DNA of 36,423 bases from contig JAQYWF010000006.1 in the NCBI GenBank assembly GCA_030145105.1, positions 1-36,423 of the forward strand. The letters are read 5' to 3'. The translations under genes and the position numbers were made by a program. Every line of letters begins with the position of its first letter. The first letter of the stretch is position 1. This DNA comes from Desulfosarcina sp. (GTDB lineage: Bacteria > Desulfobacterota > Desulfobacteria > Desulfobacterales > Desulfosarcinaceae). The notes beneath the pieces are model-generated. The model worked only from the letters and a program-made list of their open reading frames with translations, searched no databases and was not told the DNA's origin. This document shows, piece by piece, positions 33,132 through 36,423 of the stretch.

Positions 33132-34709
33132 TTAGATGCTGATGGTTCGAACCTTACGATTGATCAGAAAATAATCGAATATGGCACGGGTCAGCACCAG
33201 CGCGGTGAACAGGCTGGCCACCACCCCGAGACTCAAGGTGACGGCGAAACCTTTGACCGGACCGGTGCCGAATTGAAACAGCACCAAGGCGGCGATCAGG
33301 GTGGTAACGTTGGCATCCAGAATGGTCAAGGTGGCCCGGGCATAGCCGGCGTCCACAGCGGCCCTTGGGGTTTTGCCCAGGGTCATCTCTTCTCGGATGC
33401 GTTCGAAGATCAGCACGTTGGCGTCTACGGCCATGCCGATGGTCAGGATGATGCCGGCGATGCCGGGCAGGGTGAGCGTGGCACCGAATCCGGCCAATCC
33501 GCCGGCGATGAGCAGGATGTTGAGCATCAGGGCGAAATCGGCTACGACCCCTGATCCTTTATAGTAGACCATCATGAACAGGATAACCAGAATGCCGCCC
33601 ACACACATGGAAATCAGGCCCATGCGAATGGAGTCGGTACCCAAAGAGGGGCCGACGGTTCGCTCTTCCAGAATCTGGACGGGTGCCGGCAGCGCGCCGG
33701 CACGCAGCACGATGGCCAGATCCCGGGCTTCTTCGGTAGTAAAATTCCCAGTAATTCGGGCCTCTCCGCCGGCAATTTTGTCCTGGATGACCGGGGCGGA
33801 GTAGACATTGTTGTCCAGCACGATGGCCAGGCGCTTTTTAATGTTGTCTGCGGTGATGCGCTCGAATAGCCGGGCCCCTTTTTTGTCGAAGGTGATGGAG
33901 ACATACGGCTCGTTGTACTGACTGTCGATCTGCACCCGGGCATCGGTCAGATAAGCCCCGGTGAGGGAGGTGCGCTTTTTGATCAGATAGGGAATCTTCT
34001 GGACGCGGCGGGTAGCCGGGTCTTCTTTGGTTTCGTAAAGGATCTCGCTGCTGGCGGGTACGTTTCCGCTCAGGGCGGCGTCCACGTCGTGATCCTCGTC
34101 CAGCAGTTTGAACTCCAGCAGAGCGGTCTTTCCGATCAGTTCTTTGGCCCGCTGGGTGTCTTTGATGCCAGGCAGCTGGATCAGGATGCGTTGTTCTCCC
34201 TGAATGCGGATGTCGGGCTCACTGACCCCAAACTGGTCAATGCGGTTGCGGATGGTCTCAAGGGCCTGATCCACTGCCAGCTTGCGGATATGGTCGGCTT
34301 CCTTGTCGGGAAGGTCCAGGACGATCCTCAGCACGCCGTCTTTGACGGTCCGGTCGGCAATCCGAAGATCGCGGAATTCTTCGTCCAGCAGCTCTTCGAA
34401 AGGCTGGACGTTGTCCCCTTCAGCGACGTTAACGGCCAACTTGACCGTTTCCACCCGTTCGATGCCAAGGGTCCGAATCCGTTCTTTTTTCAACAGCGTC
34501 CGCATCTCCTGGCCGACCCGTTCGATGGTGTTTTCAACCGCCTTATCCACATCCACCTCCAGCACTAGGTGCATGCCACCTTGAAGATCGAGGCCCAGGT
34601 TGATTTTTTTATGGGGCCAGACGCCGGGTTGAAATGTCGGAATCACATAAACCACAGCGGCTAAAATGACCGCTGCAATCACGATGAGTCGCCACGAAAG
34701 ATTCTTCAA
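33132..34709 (-). CDS. secD: SecD, Sec translocon accessory membrane protein (TTG start)
   Basis: The 525-residue product is read from TTG at 34707-34709, giving (M)KNLSWRLIVIAAVILAAVVY, the family's usual N-terminus, with AAAGGA 8 bases upstream; the ATG/GTG options further upstream add a non-homologous leader. Visible parts are the first membrane helix, the P1 domain (LGLDLQGGMHLVLEVD; VSEPDIRIQGEQRILIQLPG), a PVQILEERTVGPSLGTDSI junction and five membrane helices with GMAVDANVLIFERIREE, which carries the conserved Asp. It works with SecF and YajC at SecYEG. Confidence 0.93.
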   Translation of the reverse strand: MKNLSWRLIVIAAVILAAVVYVIPTFQPGVWPHKKINLGLDLQGGMHLVLEVDVDKAVENTIERVGQEMRTLLKKERIRTLGIERVETVKLAVNVAEGDNVQPFEELLDEEFRDLRIADRTVKDGVLRIVLDLPDKEADHIRKLAVDQALETIRNRIDQFGVSEPDIRIQGEQRILIQLPGIKDTQRAKELIGKTALLEFKLLDEDHDVDAALSGNVPASSEILYETKEDPATRRVQKIPYLIKKRTSLTGAYLTDARVQIDSQYNEPYVSITFDKKGARLFERITADNIKKRLAIVLDNNVYSAPVIQDKIAGGEARITGNFTTEEARDLAIVLRAGALPAPVQILEERTVGPSLGTDSIRMGLISMCVGGILVILFMMVYYKGSGVVADFALMLNILLIAGGLAGFGATLTLPGIAGIILTIGMAVDANVLIFERIREEMTLGKTPRAAVDAGYARATLTILDANVTTLIAALVLFQFGTGPVKGFAVTLSLGVVASLFTALVLTRAIFDYFLINRKVRTISI

Positions 34710-34847
34710 CGCTTCATTCCTTTCATGATATACACGCCAAAGCCCCAGCCGCCGTGTCACCCCTTGACCGACCGCATGGGAAACTGCGATCGACGTGGGT
34801 TGATGGTCCGGTGGCAATGGGGCTTTTCAGGAGAAACCGATTTGAAT

Positions 34848-35222
34848 TTAGGCTTTGCCGTTGTCGGTTTTGTCTTTCTTGACTTTTTTTGGCGCGGCCG
34901 CGGGCGGGGAGGTCTGCATCAGCGCGGTCACACTGGCTCGGTTGACTTTTACGCGCACCTTTTCTGCGATTTCAACTGTCAGCGCGCTTTCCGAGATGCC
35001 GGTGATCCGACCGTGAAGGCCGCCACTGGTGATAATTCGATCACCGGTTTTCAGATTGTCAATCATCTGCCGGTGCTCTTTGGTCTTTTTCTGCTGGGGA
35101 CGGATGAGCAGAAAATAAAAGATGACAAACATGAGAATCAGCGGAATAAACGACGCGAATCCTCCCGAACCACCTGCGGCGCCATCACCTCCCATTCCTC
35201 CCATTGCGTATGCAATATTCAT
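34848..35222 (-). CDS. yajC: YajC, Sec translocon accessory subunit
   Basis: The 124-residue product starts at ATG 35222 (MNIAYAMGG), with AGGAGG upstream at 11 bases, longer than usual spacing; an in-frame TTG at 35231 is too close to that site. A Gly/Ala-rich start is followed by one membrane helix (FIPLILMFVIFYFLLIRPQQ) and the YajC core RQMIDNLKTGDRIITSGGLH and GRITGI. The Lys-rich tail is typical. YajC associates with SecD-SecF. The gap 35223-35412 before it, after rng, may carry a promoter; I could not define one. Confidence 0.93.
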   Translation of the reverse strand: MNIAYAMGGMGGDGAAGGSGGFASFIPLILMFVIFYFLLIRPQQKKTKEHRQMIDNLKTGDRIITSGGLHGRITGISESALTVEIAEKVRVKVNRASVTALMQTSPPAAAPKKVKKDKTDNGKA

Positions 35223-35412
35223 CGGTATCAAAACCTCCTGTCAGATATTTAAAACCTAAAGTGGGTGCCAGTGTGCTGAGAAATTCGCATTCACCGACGC
35301 TACGCTAATTTGCCGATCGTAAAAGTGGCGCTGATATACTGCAAATCATCCGTCACGTCAAATGGTTCTTGTGGACGGCCATCCACCGGGAGACTGAAAT
35401 GGCCGGAAAGGC

Positions 35413-36423
35413 CTATATGGGTGGGGTCTCAGCGGCTTTGGTTTTTTTGTCGTAGGCAACCTCCATTTGGCCGGGAATCAGGTCATCCCGGCCGATAATG
35501 GTGATTCCTATCGCCCGTTTACTCTCCAGGTCACTCAGTTCTTTGCGTTTGCGGTTGAGCAGATAGGTCGCCACCGGGGCGGGTAATTGTGCCGTGACCT
35601 GAAAGATATCCGCTTTTAGGGTGTCCAGTTTCAGCTTTCTTAAAAAACTCAACCCCAGGGATTCCGTGGACGACACCTGGCCTTTCCCGCAGCAACGCGA
35701 ACAGGTTTCCATACTGCCAAAATCGATGGATGGCCGCAGGCGCTGGCGGGAGAGCTCCAGCAGGCCAAATTTTGAAATTTTACCGATTTTCACCCGTGCC
35801 CGGTCCTGTTTCATGCTGGCGCGAAGGGTTTTTTCCACCTGGTTGCGGTGCTTTTGTTCGCGCATATCGATAAAATCGACGACGATGAGGCCCCCCAAAT
35901 CACGGATCCTGAGCTGCCGGGCGATTTCGACCGCGGCTTCGAGGTTGGTCATCAAGGCAGTCTCTTCGACATTTTTTTTCTGGGTGCCTTTGCCGGAATT
36001 GACGTCGATGGCCACCAACGCTTCGGTTCGCTCCAGCACCACCGATCCGCCGGACTTGAGTGTAACCCGGTTGTCGAAAATAGTCACGATCTGATCTTCC
36101 AACTGGAACCGGGTGAAAAGGGGTTTATCCGATTTATGGAGCTTGACGATGCCGGTCTGTTTCGGTGCGATGATGTGGATGAAGCTTTTCACCTCCTGGT
36201 GGACGGCTTCATCGTCGATCAGAATTTCCTTGATGTCGGGCGTAAAGTGGTCTCGGATGGAGCGGACGGCCAGGTTCCGATCCTTGTAGAGGGCTGAGGG
36301 CGCTTGCGCCTTTACGGCCCGGGCGGTGATGCTTTTCCACAGACGCAACAGGTATTGGAAATCCTTGGCCAGCATGGTTTTGGTGCACCCCTGGCCGGCG
36401 GTGCGGATAATGATGCCGAAACC
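35413..36423 (-). CDS. rng: Ribonuclease E/G family endoribonuclease, 5' end outside the window
   Basis: The visible C-terminal 336 residues start at the window edge with GFGIIIRTAGQG, so the S1 and RNase H-like N-terminal parts are off the end. The DNase I-like catalytic subdomain has the two metal-binding aspartates in ALVAIDVNSGKGT and GGLIVVDFIDM. The Zn-link is ETCSRCCGKG, close to the CPxCxG consensus with Ser in place of Pro. The short C-terminal domain without an Arg-rich scaffold fits RNase G rather than RNase E. It cleaves 5'-monophosphorylated RNA in rRNA maturation and mRNA decay. It lies upstream of yajC by 190 bases on the same strand. Confidence 0.92.
   Translation of the reverse strand, partial: GFGIIIRTAGQGCTKTMLAKDFQYLLRLWKSITARAVKAQAPSALYKDRNLAVRSIRDHFTPDIKEILIDDEAVHQEVKSFIHIIAPKQTGIVKLHKSDKPLFTRFQLEDQIVTIFDNRVTLKSGGSVVLERTEALVAIDVNSGKGTQKKNVEETALMTNLEAAVEIARQLRIRDLGGLIVVDFIDMREQKHRNQVEKTLRASMKQDRARVKIGKISKFGLLELSRQRLRPSIDFGSMETCSRCCGKGQVSSTESLGLSFLRKLKLDTLKADIFQVTAQLPAPVATYLLNRKRKELSDLESKRAIGITIIGRDDLIPGQMEVAYDKKTKAAETPPI

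Noticed and set aside
35240-35290. TGGCAC-like bases upstream of yajC considered as a sigma54 promoter
   Set aside because: The required downstream GC element is absent at the correct spacing.
1-36423. CRISPR arrays, transposases, phage genes, toxin-antitoxin pairs
   Set aside because: None was found; the only tandem repeats are 7-base and 19-base units without spacers.

Overview
The window looks like chromosomal DNA of a Gram-negative anaerobe of the Desulfobacterota (former Deltaproteobacteria), most likely a Desulfobacteraceae/Desulfosarcinaceae relative. This is inferred from protein flavour, from the gene order yajC-secD-secF-dprA-topA-tex-dtd, and from the many lipoproteins and outer-membrane systems. 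No rRNA operon, intact tRNA, CRISPR array, integrase or transposase was seen.

Region 1 (1-1000) is a gene-poor junction. It holds an N-terminal piece of an integration host factor alpha gene that stops after 33 codons, several palindromes, and the 3' part of a tRNA-Glu(TTC) beginning at the anticodon loop and followed by a terminator. This is the usual scar at the far end of an element integrated into a tRNA gene. Two hairpins and a possible 36-codon ORF with a sequestered ribosome-binding site follow.

Region 2 (1000-10300) codes for envelope proteins. There is a secreted Cys-rich-repeat protein with a secreted SYLF (Ysc84) protein (+ strand). On the - strand follow an AsmA-like protein, a DUF3300/DUF2950/small-lipoprotein trio, and a pair made of a lipase-like lipoprotein and a DUF4105 (Lnb N-terminal domain-like) membrane protein.

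Region 3 (10300-16500) is a complete tripartite RND efflux system on the - strand: adaptor lipoprotein, inner-membrane pump, then a NodT-type outer-membrane channel. A 335-base stretch rich in inverted repeats lies in front of the channel gene.

Region 4 (16500-19900) is looser. It has decayed or coding-like remnants, a secreted small gene broken by an in-frame stop, a lipoprotein-anchored double VOC-domain protein coupled to a tiny lipoprotein and preceded by a possible 15-codon leader ORF, and an orphan ABC-type solute-binding protein with a good promoter.

Region 5 (19900-26300) has trkA and trkH, the two core parts of a Trk K+ uptake system. They converge on a branched terminator built from 7-base units. 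Then come cinA, a perfect 7-base tandem repeat array, and manC (mannose-1-phosphate guanylyltransferase/isomerase), whose cupin motif has lost one histidine.

Region 6 (25800-36423) is a dense - strand housekeeping run. It reads rng (5' end outside the window), yajC, secD (TTG start), secF, dprA, topA, tex and dtd: RNA processing, protein export, DNA uptake/recombination, supercoiling, transcription-associated RNA binding and tRNA proofreading. Several junctions are 0-17 bases, so most of it is probably cotranscribed.
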